Assembly: GCA_026982235.1 (NCBI GenBank)
Contig: JALSHM010000438.1
Span: forward strand, 1-9,024
Direction: 5' to 3'
Length of the DNA: 9,024 bases
Source: Robiginitomaculum sp.
Lineage (GTDB): Bacteria > Pseudomonadota > Alphaproteobacteria > Caulobacterales > Maricaulaceae
This document shows, piece by piece, positions 1 to 7,392 of the stretch (positions are counted from its first letter, which is position 1; the number at the start of each line of letters is the position of its first letter). Both the position numbers and the translations under genes were made by a program. Below the pieces are notes generated by a model, which saw nothing but the letters and a program-made list of their open reading frames with translations, was not told where the DNA came from and did not search any database.

Positions 1-1548
1 AATGTCTAAGCCAAGGCCGGAATGGTCGCCAAAGGCTGCACCTTTGGGGCGGCGGGTGTAAAAACGCTGGAAAATCATTTCCAAATCATCTCCCGGTATG
101 CCTGGCCCGTCGTCATCTATGGTAATAATAGCCATATTGCTCAATTCGTCTTCGCCGCTTTTATAGGACAGGCGAACACTTGCCTTTGTACCCCTAGGCG
201 AGAAGGTCAGCGCATTATCCACCAGATTGCGTAACACCTGGCCTAGAGAAGTCTCCAGTGCCTTAATGATGACCGGATTGTCTTTGTCTTGTTCGGTTGT
301 TAAGATGACATCAACCAAGGCTTCCCGGCGAGTTTGGGTGTAGAAGTCTGTAATATCTGATAGGAATTTATGTAGATCCATGGGCTCGGATTTTTCTTTG
401 GCCAAGGCCGCATCCATGCGCGAGGCTTTGGAAATATCGGTTATCAATCTGTCCATACGCGATACGTCTTTTTCGATAATGTCAATCAGCTTATTTCGCC
501 GCTCCGTGGTCTTGGCGCCGCGCAAAGTTTCGCTGGCAGAGCGCAGAGATGTTAGCGGATTTTTGATTTCGTGGGCTACATCGGCGGCGAATTTTGCGAT
601 GTCATCTATGCGGGTGTAAAGCCCTTCGGTCATGTCGCGTAGAACAACGGACAGATCACCAATCTCGTCGCGGCGATCCGATAAATCCGGGATGGCGTCG
701 CGCTTATCAGAAGAACGCACTACCTGTTCGGCCGCCCGTGCAAGCCGCCTAATGGGTAGAGCGATGAACAAGGTCAAAGACAAGGCAGACAGGATAGAGG
801 CTAAAATAGCGATAAGAATAATGGGGGTCAGGCCTTGGCGTTGTGAAGCAAGAATAGTGTCCACATCTCTCGTCTCGAATACAAGGGCTCCTTGAATATC
901 TTCCACACGCTTTACCGGGACGGCGACAGCGACGATGAGCTTTGTATCTTCATATTGTTCGCCGAGTACGGTAGTGCCTAGAAGCGCAGTTTTGATGTCG
1001 CGTTCCAAATGCCGCTGTTTTTTCTCTCGGTTTTTGCGAAATACGCGCCAATTATTTATCCGTTCGTCGCTCCATGATTGTAGCCTAACCCACCACGGAT
1101 CTTTGACCGCTGGCGGTTGAGTTTCGTCCGTGATTGGATCTAATTGCCCAACTTCAATACTATTATCGAGTAAATCGCTATCGGCGACGAGTGTGCCATT
1201 TCTATCATAGAGCCTGACACGGGCTTTGTCAGGCACATCAATGCGGGCCATAATTTTACGAGCTTGGTCTTCGTCGAGCCTAGCCATTGCTCCCGACCCG
1301 GTGGCTTGGTCTCCGAGTAAATTAGCGATGAGGCGGGTCTGGGAATGTAGATTGTCAATTTTAGCATCAATCAAACTGCGCGAAAACTGGTTCAGCGTTA
1401 AGGCGCCCGCGATTAAAATGATTAAGCCTAATAGATTGGCTAAGAAGATCATTCTCGTCAGGGTCGAGAACATGATAAAGCGGCGTACACCACGCGCACG
1501 TTTACGCGGTACTGAAAGCTTTAATCGTGATTTCTTGGCACTTGCCAT
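1..1548 (-). CDS. chvG: Sensor histidine kinase ChvG (partial, C-terminus beyond left edge)
   Basis: Inner-membrane histidine kinase that would phosphorylate ChvI in response to envelope or acid stress. The frame is open from an ATG at 1548 to base 1, giving 516 residues. Seen in order: a basic cytoplasmic N-tail; a first membrane segment at about 31-51; a periplasmic sensor region to about 238; a second membrane segment at about 242-263; a HAMP linker beginning at ALPIRRL (P265); an H-box VAHEIKNPLTS with His326; an N-box LRNLVDNA near 443; a G1 box DDGPGIP near 480; and GLGL at the cut end. Known ChvG proteins run to almost 600 residues, so most of the protein is present. AAGGA lies 8 bases before the ATG and supports this start. 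It lies downstream of chvI with a 51-base gap, and co-transcription is likely. In relatives HPr kinase often follows, but that would be outside the window. Confidence 0.95.
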   Translation of the reverse strand, partial: MASAKKSRLKLSVPRKRARGVRRFIMFSTLTRMIFLANLLGLIILIAGALTLNQFSRSLIDAKIDNLHSQTRLIANLLGDQATGSGAMARLDEDQARKIMARIDVPDKARVRLYDRNGTLVADSDLLDNSIEVGQLDPITDETQPPAVKDPWWVRLQSWSDERINNWRVFRKNREKKQRHLERDIKTALLGTTVLGEQYEDTKLIVAVAVPVKRVEDIQGALVFETRDVDTILASQRQGLTPIILIAILASILSALSLTLFIALPIRRLARAAEQVVRSSDKRDAIPDLSDRRDEIGDLSVVLRDMTEGLYTRIDDIAKFAADVAHEIKNPLTSLRSASETLRGAKTTERRNKLIDIIEKDVSRMDRLITDISKASRMDAALAKEKSEPMDLHKFLSDITDFYTQTRREALVDVILTTEQDKDNPVIIKALETSLGQVLRNLVDNALTFSPRGTKASVRLSYKSGEDELSNMAIITIDDDGPGIPGDDLEMIFQRFYTRRPKGAAFGDHSGLGLDI

Positions 1549-1572
1549 CTCAGCGTTCCTTTATCGCCTATT

Positions 1573-1588
1573 CTATAGGAATCTATAG
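1573..1588. repeat. Twin CTATAG palindromes around a GANTC site in the chvI-chvG spacer
   Basis: The hexamer CTATAG occurs at 1573-1578 and 1583-1588. The copies are offset by 10 bp, one helical turn, and are separated by GAAT. The overlapping GAATC at 1579-1583 is a CcrM-type methylation site. This could be a binding site or the -10 of an internal chvG promoter, but no convincing -35 is visible, so the role is unassigned. Confidence 0.4.
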
Positions 1589-1599
1589 CAGACGGGTCT

Positions 1600-2304
1600 T
1601 TACGCTTCCTTATATTTATAGCCAATTCCGTACAAAGTTTCTATGCCGTCAAACTCTTTGTCATATTTGCGGAATTTCTTGCGCAGGCGTTTGATATGAC
1701 TGTCAATAGTGCGGTCATCCACATACACTTGGTCATCATAGGCGATATCCATGAGATTGTCCCGGCTTTTGACATAGCCTGGGCGTTTGGCTAGGGCGTG
1801 TAGAATGAGAAATTCTGTGACGGTCAGGCGCACAGGCTCGCCTTTCCAAGAGCAAGCGTGGCGGTTCGGATCCAGCAATAATTGCCCGCGTTTAATCACT
1901 GCATCATCGCCGACCTCAGGTGTGGGGGTTTCGACACTCCCCAATTTAGCGCGGCGCAAAACGGCTTTGATGCGCTCGCCCAAGAGCCGTTGCGAGAACG
2001 GCTTGGTGATATAATCATCCGCCCCCATATTCAGCCCCAAAGCTTCATCAAATTCGTCATCTTTAGAGGTCAAGAATATCACTGGCATATTGGAGGTCTG
2101 GCGCAGGCGGCGCAAAAGCTCCATGCCGTCCATGCGCGGCATTTTTATATCAAACACGGCAATATCGACCGGGTTTTTGCGCAAAGCTTCTAGGGCGCTT
2201 GCCCCGTCGTGAAAGCATTTCACATCATGACCTGCATCTTCCAAAAACATCGAAACCGATGTCAGGATATTTTCGTCGTCGTCTACCAAAGCAATATTGG
2301 CCAT
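1600..2304 (-). CDS. chvI: Response regulator ChvI (OmpR family)
   Basis: DNA-binding partner of ChvG. The receiver domain (about 1-120) has the acidic cluster D8-D10, phospho-acceptor D52 in FDIKMPRMDG, T79 and K101 in ITKPF. A winged-helix effector domain (about 135-230) ends in the typical TLYGIGYKY segment. The stretch MANIALVDDDENILTSVS and the GMELLRRLRQ helix closely match alphaproteobacterial ChvI. Start: the frame also opens with a TTG at 2316, but that codon overlaps the Shine-Dalgarno GGGAGG, so the ATG at 2304 is preferred and gives 234 residues, a normal family length. The gene leads the chvI-chvG operon and is transcribed away from the antiporter cluster. In relatives ChvI controls its own operon and genes for envelope, exopolysaccharide and stress functions. 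Confidence 0.96.
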   Translation of the reverse strand: MANIALVDDDENILTSVSMFLEDAGHDVKCFHDGASALEALRKNPVDIAVFDIKMPRMDGMELLRRLRQTSNMPVIFLTSKDDEFDEALGLNMGADDYITKPFSQRLLGERIKAVLRRAKLGSVETPTPEVGDDAVIKRGQLLLDPNRHACSWKGEPVRLTVTEFLILHALAKRPGYVKSRDNLMDIAYDDQVYVDDRTIDSHIKRLRKKFRKYDKEFDGIETLYGIGYKYKEA

Positions 2305-2308
2305 AAAG

Positions 2309-2314
2309 CCTCCC
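2309..2314 (-). promoter_or_regulatory. Ribosome binding site of chvI
   Basis: On the minus strand GGGAGG lies four bases before the ATG at 2304. It overlaps the alternative TTG codon, which excludes that TTG as the start. Confidence 0.8.
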
Positions 2315-2360
2315 AATAGGATAAGGGGTTAAGATTCGCACCACTGTAACGACCCAAATG

Positions 2361-2397
2361 GGGCGCTTCAAGTTCACAATAATGGCTTTAAGCGCCC
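2361..2397. repeat. Inverted repeat GGGCGCTT-N21-AAGCGCCC upstream of chvI
   Basis: Perfect 8-bp arms at 2361-2368 and 2390-2397 are separated by 21 bases. Beyond a single mismatch (2360/2398), three further A-T pairs extend the arms (2357-2359 with 2399-2401). It lies about 57 bases upstream of the chvI start. No T-run follows on either strand, so it does not look like an intrinsic terminator. It may be an operator for chvI or for the divergent gene, or a stem-loop in the chvI leader. Confidence 0.5.
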
Positions 2398-2480
2398 AAT
2401 TGTGGCACGGTTATGGCGGAAAACAAGGTTTTGACAGTACTTGTTGTAACATATTACCCGTAGAAATTATCTTTTTAGGC

Positions 2481-2508
2481 TTGGTGTCAGGGGGCTGTGC
2501 GTTATAAA
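2481..2508 (+). promoter_or_regulatory. Probable promoter of the hypothetical-antiporter operon
   Basis: TTGGTG (2481-2486), a 16-base spacer and TATAAA (2503-2508) form a sigma70-like promoter. The -10 matches five of six consensus bases; the -35 is weak. Transcription would begin near 2515, about 20 bases before the ATG at 2535. A perfect TTGACA at 2431-2436 is an alternative -35, but its best -10 (TATTAC at 2452) has a short 15-base spacer. Confidence 0.4.
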
Positions 2509-2534
2509 GACATTTGGTTTTAACGGAAAGTGCT

Positions 2535-3083
2535 ATGGTCAAAGGCAAGAAAACGATAAAAGAAGATGTGAAAAAATCCCGCTTTGAGGTAATTTCTGAA
2601 GCGGCCAATACATATGGGGCGCGTAGTTTTGACAATTATGCACAAATTCGCTCCGTGGCCGAGAAACTGCAAGCGGGTCTTTGTGCTTATCTTGCCCATG
2701 GGAAAAAATGCGTGTTTTTGGTGCCGCCCCAAGGCCCTTTTAAAGAGCAAAACTATGGCTCGGGTGCGTTTTCTGTGTCCGGTAAGGGCTTCTTGCCCCT
2801 AGAGCCCATTAGTTTTGGCCTGGGCGTGCGGGTTAGTGAGAGCGGGGACTTTCTGCGCCTTGTCTTACAATGCCGCAAAGAGGGTAGCCGTATTGATGTA
2901 CAGGTGGAGCACAATAAAACTTATGAGTTAGATTTACCCGTAACAGAGACAGAATTGGACATAGTCCTAGAAGGCTTGTACCAACATATTTTGCACTGGT
3001 TCACTGACCGTGTTGAGCGCTATGACCATGGGAATTATGGAAGTAGTGATATTGGTTTTGATATTTTACGTATAGATGGATAG
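2535..3083 (+). CDS. Uncharacterised 182-residue soluble protein
   Basis: I do not recognise the family. The protein is predicted cytoplasmic: it has no signal peptide, membrane segment, lipobox or metal-binding motif. A lysine-rich N-terminus (about 2-17) is followed by an amphipathic helical part (about 20-57), then alternating beta-like and glycine-containing segments around CVFLVPPQGPF and the later LRLVLQCRK stretch. A long helix rich in L, H and W comes next (about 145-163), and the end is aromatic and acidic. Start: the ATG at 2535 has GGA seven bases upstream; a TTG at 2514 in the same frame lacks such support. The stop is 9 bases before the antiporter ATG, so the two are almost certainly co-transcribed, and the antiporter lacks a strong Shine-Dalgarno, which suggests translational coupling. 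It is divergent from chvI, so the shared upstream DNA could link it to ChvI control. A role as an antiporter accessory is only a guess. Confidence 0.85.
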   Translation: MVKGKKTIKEDVKKSRFEVISEAANTYGARSFDNYAQIRSVAEKLQAGLCAYLAHGKKCVFLVPPQGPFKEQNYGSGAFSVSGKGFLPLEPISFGLGVRVSESGDFLRLVLQCRKEGSRIDVQVEHNKTYELDLPVTETELDIVLEGLYQHILHWFTDRVERYDHGNYGSSDIGFDILRIDG

Positions 3084-3092
3084 TGAATAAAT

Positions 3093-5102
3093 ATGTCTGA
3101 AGCTGCACATGCAATTACCGCCCTCCTGCCGTTTAAAATAGCTCTGATTGGCGTGCTGGGTATTGGTGCTCAGTGGTTAGCTTGGCGCCTACAAAGGCCT
3201 GCCATTGTCCTGATGGCTATAGCCGGGCTGATATTTGGACCATTTATGGCTTGGCTGTTTTCCTTAAACATTGTGCAAAATACGGATTTTCTGCACGGGG
3301 TTGTCAATGCTGTGCGACTTAACCCTGAAAAAGATTTTGGTGATATGTATCGCCCCATGATTGGGATTGCGGTGGCAATTATATTGTTTGAGGGTGGGCT
3401 TAATTTACGGTTTAAGGATTTGCGCGATGCTTCGCGTGCTGTTAGCCGCATGGTATTAGTGGCGGCACCCATAGCCTGGGTTTTGGGAACCGCAGCATCA
3501 CATTATATTTTGGGTCTGCCGTGGGATCTTTCAGCCATGATTGGGGGCTTGTTTGTGGTGACCGGCCCTACTGTTATTCTGCCTTTATTGCGTCAAGCAC
3601 ATTTGCCGGGTCGTCCGGCTGCAGTGCTGAAGTGGGAGGGGATTATCAATGACCCCCTTGGGGCGTTATTTGCGGTGGCGGGCTATGAGTTTATTCGCTA
3701 TACCGCCATGGGAGAAAGTACACAATTTGCCCTTACCATGTTGGTATTTGCCGCCATAATTGGTGCGGTTTTCGGGATTATCTCGGGCTGGGCATTAGCA
3801 TGGGCTTTCAGGCGCGGGCATGTTCCGGAATATCTTAAGGCGCCAGTGGTACTGGTCTGGGTATTGTTCATTTATGTTATAGCTAATGAGTTGGCGGAGG
3901 AAACCGGGCTTGTTGCGGTGACGGCGCTAGGGGTTGCCATGGCCAATACTAAATTCGCGGCCATGCAAGAAATGCGCCGTTTCAAGGAAAATATCGCCGT
4001 TATATTGGTGTCTGGCGTGTTCATTGTTTTGACTGCCACATTGACTTTGGACGTGCTGAAAGGTTTTGATCTTAAGGTTCTCGGTTTTGTACTGGCTATG
4101 ATGTTTGTGGTACGTCCAATAGCCGTATTTGTCTCAACTTTTTGGTCGGGGCTTAATTGGCGCGAGACTTTACTGGTGGCGTGGATTGCGCCGCGCGGGG
4201 TTGTTGCAGTTGCGGTCGCAGGTTTATTTGCCACCGAGTTACAATTGATAGGTCGTGCGGACGGTGCAATTTTTGTACCATTAGCTTTCGCTTTGGTGTT
4301 TGCGACCGTGCTAAGTTCTGGCTTCACCATCACGCCTTTATCGAAATGGCTAGGGCTGGTAGAGAAGGAAAAAACTGAAGGCGTGATGATTGTCGGCGCT
4401 AATCCGTGGTCACTTGGTTTAGCCAAAGCCCTCAAAGATATGGACATTCCCGTTTTGGTCGCCGATACCAATTGGCGGCGTTTGCGCGGGGCACGGCTGG
4501 AAGGATTTGCGGTTTTTTACGGAGAGGTTTTATCGGAAAATGCTGATCATCGCCTAGACCATTCTGCTTTTGGAACACTAATCGCTGCCACTCCCAATGA
4601 TGCGTATAACTCTTTGGTCTGCGTGGAATTTGCTCCCGAACTAGGTCGCCACCGCGTATTCCAAATATCGGGTCAAGAAACAGATGATACCGATGCGGGG
4701 GCAATTATATACACAGCACGTGGGCGGACTTTGGCTACCCATGGGCGTACATTTGACATGTTGACTCGTGATTGGTGGTCGGGTTGGCGTTTCCGCTCCA
4801 CTACTCTAAGCGAAGAATATACAATGGAAGACTTCCTAGAGGAACGCGGCGAAGACATTGATATTCTGGTCGCCAAGCGTCCAGACGGTACTCTCGATTT
4901 TATGCAGCCGAGCAGAAAAACCAAATCCGTTGGTTCAACCATTTTGAGTTTTGGCCCTGTATTAAACCAGAATAAAGACCGCAATACCCAAGTGCAGACA
5001 TCAGACAATGTTCCAGCACGCGGCGAGGGCGCCGCTAGCGCCGCCCCTCTCACCAGTGATGGGGCGCTGGCGCTGACACCAAAAGGCGAATTGCCGGGCT
5101 AA
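3093..5102 (+). CDS. CPA1/NhaP-type cation:proton antiporter with C-terminal TrkA-N-like domain
   Basis: Inner-membrane exchanger of Na+ and/or K+ for protons, serving pH and ion homeostasis. Residues 1 to about 425 form around twelve hydrophobic segments. They include the CPA1 ion-site motif EGIINDPLGA (N186, D187), the GPTVILPLL helix, an RPIAVF segment and WIAPRGVVAVAVAG (R368, G369). A Rossmann-like regulatory domain starts at GVMIVGANPWSLGLA (about 430), with an acidic D458 at the end of its second strand. A small beta-rich part (about 575-625) resembles the TrkA-C end of such fusions. The last 45 or so residues are rich in A, G, S and P and look disordered. At 669 residues it is longer than a bare NhaP because of this fusion. 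Ion specificity cannot be read from sequence. The weak ribosome site and 9-base gap tie its translation to the preceding gene. Confidence 0.9.
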   Translation: MSEAAHAITALLPFKIALIGVLGIGAQWLAWRLQRPAIVLMAIAGLIFGPFMAWLFSLNIVQNTDFLHGVVNAVRLNPEKDFGDMYRPMIGIAVAIILFEGGLNLRFKDLRDASRAVSRMVLVAAPIAWVLGTAASHYILGLPWDLSAMIGGLFVVTGPTVILPLLRQAHLPGRPAAVLKWEGIINDPLGALFAVAGYEFIRYTAMGESTQFALTMLVFAAIIGAVFGIISGWALAWAFRRGHVPEYLKAPVVLVWVLFIYVIANELAEETGLVAVTALGVAMANTKFAAMQEMRRFKENIAVILVSGVFIVLTATLTLDVLKGFDLKVLGFVLAMMFVVRPIAVFVSTFWSGLNWRETLLVAWIAPRGVVAVAVAGLFATELQLIGRADGAIFVPLAFALVFATVLSSGFTITPLSKWLGLVEKEKTEGVMIVGANPWSLGLAKALKDMDIPVLVADTNWRRLRGARLEGFAVFYGEVLSENADHRLDHSAFGTLIAATPNDAYNSLVCVEFAPELGRHRVFQISGQETDDTDAGAIIYTARGRTLATHGRTFDMLTRDWWSGWRFRSTTLSEEYTMEDFLEERGEDIDILVAKRPDGTLDFMQPSRKTKSVGSTILSFGPVLNQNKDRNTQVQTSDNVPARGEGAASAAPLTSDGALALTPKGELPG

Positions 5103-5104
5103 AC

Positions 5105-5119
5105 TTAACAATAGCTTAA
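5105..5119 (+). promoter_or_regulatory. Candidate CtrA binding site before the penicillin-binding protein gene
   Basis: TTAACAATAGCTTAA is a perfect match to TTAA-N7-TTAA, the core of the CtrA recognition site. It lies in the 63-base gap after the antiporter stop, 46 bases before the GTG start. It suggests cell-cycle control of peptidoglycan synthesis and a promoter separate from the antiporter operon. The motif match is seen; function is inferred. Confidence 0.5.
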
Positions 5120-5165
5120 ACCCTGTGCCTGATAATCGGTAAAGATTTATTTTCAGGATATTGGC

Positions 5166-7265
5166 GTGAGCGACGAACATAGTATAGATAAAGGCGCAGA
5201 GCCGAGCGGGCAGGAAGTTGCGCCGTCTGTTTCTGTGCTGGAGGAAAAACCCGATACGGTTCTTGGTGCGGCACCGGACGTATTGCGGCCATATGCGCCC
5301 ATTAGCGAACAACAAGACCCATTGTGGAAGCGCATTTTTGTGCGCAAACCTCGCCCCGAAAAACCAAACAAGAAACCCAAAAAGAAAAAGCAGAAATGGT
5401 TGGTTTGGACACTTTGGATATTGGGTTTGCCGGGCGGACTTCTGGCTTTATTTGTGTTGGGCTGGTTTGGTTATGCGGCGCTGGACATGCCGGACACGTC
5501 CCCACTATGGGCACCAAAAACCACGCCGCAAATTGTTATCTTCGACCGTTATGGCCGGGAGATTTTACGCAAAGGTGGGGCGGCGGCGAAGCCCGTGAAT
5601 TTGGATGCCTTGCCCGCCAGCCTGCCCCAAGCTTTGATCGCTATCGAAGACAGGCGGTTTTATAAACATCCAGGCTTTGACCCAATCGGTTTGGTGCGCG
5701 CCGCCAAAGCTAATTTTAAGGCCGGGCGGGTGGTGCAGGGCGGCTCTACCCTGACACAGCAACTTGCCAAAAATGTGTTCTTGACCCGCGAGCAAACACT
5801 GAAGCGCAAGACGCAAGAGCTCATGTTTGCGGTGTGGTTGGAATTGCGTATGAGCAAGAAAGAAATTTTGGAAACCTATCTATCCAGGGTCTATTTTGGC
5901 GGCGGCACAGTCGGTATTGAAAGCGGAGCGCAGCGGTTTTTTAATAAGCCCGCCAAAGATTTGGACACGGGCGAAGTGGCGCTGCTGGTTGGATTGTTAC
6001 AAGCGCCCGATAGGCTCAACCCGCTGAAGAACCGCCGTCTCAGCGCCGAGCGTACGGCTAAGGTTCTCGCGGAAATGCGCGCGCAAGGCTATCTGACGCC
6101 CACAGAATATGACACGGCGATGACCACAGCTATAGAAATTGAGCCTTTGGTGATTAACGCCAATGTGGGCGCACGCTATTTCACAGACTGGGTACTGGCG
6201 ACCATGGATAGAGAAATAGGCCAGCCTCGCAGTGATATCACTATTCACACAACCCTTGACCTTGAAATGCAGAAATTAGCAGAGAACGCAATCAGGAACG
6301 GGCTTGATAATAAACGCAATACCCAACAAGCCGCCCTGATGACTTTTGATGGTGAGGGGGCGGTGCGGGCCATGGTTGGCGGTGTCGACTATCGCCATTC
6401 CAGTTTCAACCGTGCGCTCAGTGGTAACCGCCAGCCAGGCTCGTCGTTTAAGCCCTTCGTTTATCTGGCTGCCCTACAATCCGGTCGCACACCTTGGCAA
6501 TTATATGTGGACGAACCAATAGATATTGATGGTTGGAAGCCGGGAAATTTCTCAAATGAGTATCTTGGTACTATGTCCATGGAGAAAGCATTGGCGTTGT
6601 CTATCAACACGGTAGCGGTAAAGGTCAACGAAGAAATTGGCCGCGATAAAGTGGTTGAAACTGCCCATTTGATGGGGCTTGAGGGTTTGAAACCCTATGC
6701 GTCGCTTGCCCTAGGCGCACAAGAAATGTCGCTTTATAATCTCACCGCCGCCTATGTGCCTTTCGCAAATTGGGGCTATAGTGTTACACCCCACGGTATA
6801 GATGCTATTTATGCCAATAATGGTGACACGCTCTACAGCTATAATGCGCAACGGGGGGCTAATGGGAAAACCAAATTGCTAGACACGCAAACCCTGGGTC
6901 AAATCAACTTGATGCTCAGCACGGTTGTACGCGACGGCACAGGTAAGGCGGCGCGGATTCCTGGCCGCGATGTGGCAGGGAAAACCGGCACGACCAATGA
7001 TTACCGCGATGCCTGGTTCATTGGCTATACGGCGGATTTTGTCACCGGGGTCTGGGTTGGTAATGACGATAATTCCAAAATGGCGCGGGTCACAGGCGGC
7101 ACAATCCCAGCGCGGATTTGGCAAGACTATATGCGCCAAGCACTGGATAAGGTCTTAGGGGATACAGCCGCTGCAAGCCTACCCACAATCACCAGACCTG
7201 CCCATGTGACCCATGACAACACATTAGAAATCCTGCTCGCAGATTTGGAAAAAGCTTTGCCGTAG
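5166..7265 (+). CDS. Bifunctional class A penicillin-binding protein (PBP1A family)
   Basis: Polymerises glycan strands and crosslinks peptides in the periplasm. The 699 residues run as follows: a cytoplasmic tail (1-78) ending in a K/P-rich basic block; one membrane anchor (79-101); and a GT51 transglycosylase (about 120-300) with catalytic E161 in EDRRFYKHPG, the QGGSTLTQQLAKN motif (191-203) and KKEILETYLSRVYFGGG (231-247), where E236 is probably the second key acid. The transpeptidase (about 380-650) has the SxxK nucleophile S426-K429, SIN at 479-481 and KTGTT at 606-610, so all three penicillin-binding motifs are intact. There is no large insert like that of E. coli PBP1A. The start is GTG, supported by AGGA seven bases upstream. 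The 63-base gap from the antiporter carries a CtrA-type site, so it may be expressed independently. Confidence 0.96.
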   Translation: MSDEHSIDKGAEPSGQEVAPSVSVLEEKPDTVLGAAPDVLRPYAPISEQQDPLWKRIFVRKPRPEKPNKKPKKKKQKWLVWTLWILGLPGGLLALFVLGWFGYAALDMPDTSPLWAPKTTPQIVIFDRYGREILRKGGAAAKPVNLDALPASLPQALIAIEDRRFYKHPGFDPIGLVRAAKANFKAGRVVQGGSTLTQQLAKNVFLTREQTLKRKTQELMFAVWLELRMSKKEILETYLSRVYFGGGTVGIESGAQRFFNKPAKDLDTGEVALLVGLLQAPDRLNPLKNRRLSAERTAKVLAEMRAQGYLTPTEYDTAMTTAIEIEPLVINANVGARYFTDWVLATMDREIGQPRSDITIHTTLDLEMQKLAENAIRNGLDNKRNTQQAALMTFDGEGAVRAMVGGVDYRHSSFNRALSGNRQPGSSFKPFVYLAALQSGRTPWQLYVDEPIDIDGWKPGNFSNEYLGTMSMEKALALSINTVAVKVNEEIGRDKVVETAHLMGLEGLKPYASLALGAQEMSLYNLTAAYVPFANWGYSVTPHGIDAIYANNGDTLYSYNAQRGANGKTKLLDTQTLGQINLMLSTVVRDGTGKAARIPGRDVAGKTGTTNDYRDAWFIGYTADFVTGVWVGNDDNSKMARVTGGTIPARIWQDYMRQALDKVLGDTAAASLPTITRPAHVTHDNTLEILLADLEKALP

Positions 7266-7279
7266 TTTTCTGCCCCGTT

Positions 7280-7303
7280 TTCTGTCCTGTTTTGGCGACA
7301 GAA
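7280..7303. repeat. Inverted repeat TTCTGTC-N10-GACAGAA after the PBP gene
   Basis: Seven-base perfect arms at 7280-7286 and 7297-7303 start 15 bases after the PBP stop. No T-run follows, so it is at best a weak or factor-assisted terminator, or a transcript-end stabilising hairpin. The rest of the 127-base gap to the next gene is AT-rich with several CTAACCC-like words and no clear promoter. Confidence 0.3.
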
Positions 7304-7392
7304 CTTACATATAAACCCCAAATTAACCCTAAGCTCTAACCCGGAATTACCCATTATCTGCTAATGAGAACCCGTAACTTTTTAGGGTTTTG

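Noticed and set aside
1226..1588. 120-codon plus-strand open frame over chvG's N-terminal part
   Set aside because: Lies opposite the well-supported ChvG membrane and sensor region; its translation has no recognisable domain.
3872..4471. 199-codon open frame on the minus strand inside the antiporter gene
   Set aside because: Antisense to a clearly real gene; the translation is S/T/K-rich with no family features, as expected of a shadow frame.
5028..5042. GGCGC-CGCTA-GCGCC hairpin near the 3' end of the antiporter gene
   Set aside because: Inside coding sequence for the A/G-rich tail, without a T-run; GC-rich Ala codons explain it better than a terminator.
7323..7340. TTAACCC...CTAACCC words before the Sel1 gene as a CtrA site
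   Set aside because: The spacing does not give a second TTAA after seven bases; only a half-site is present.
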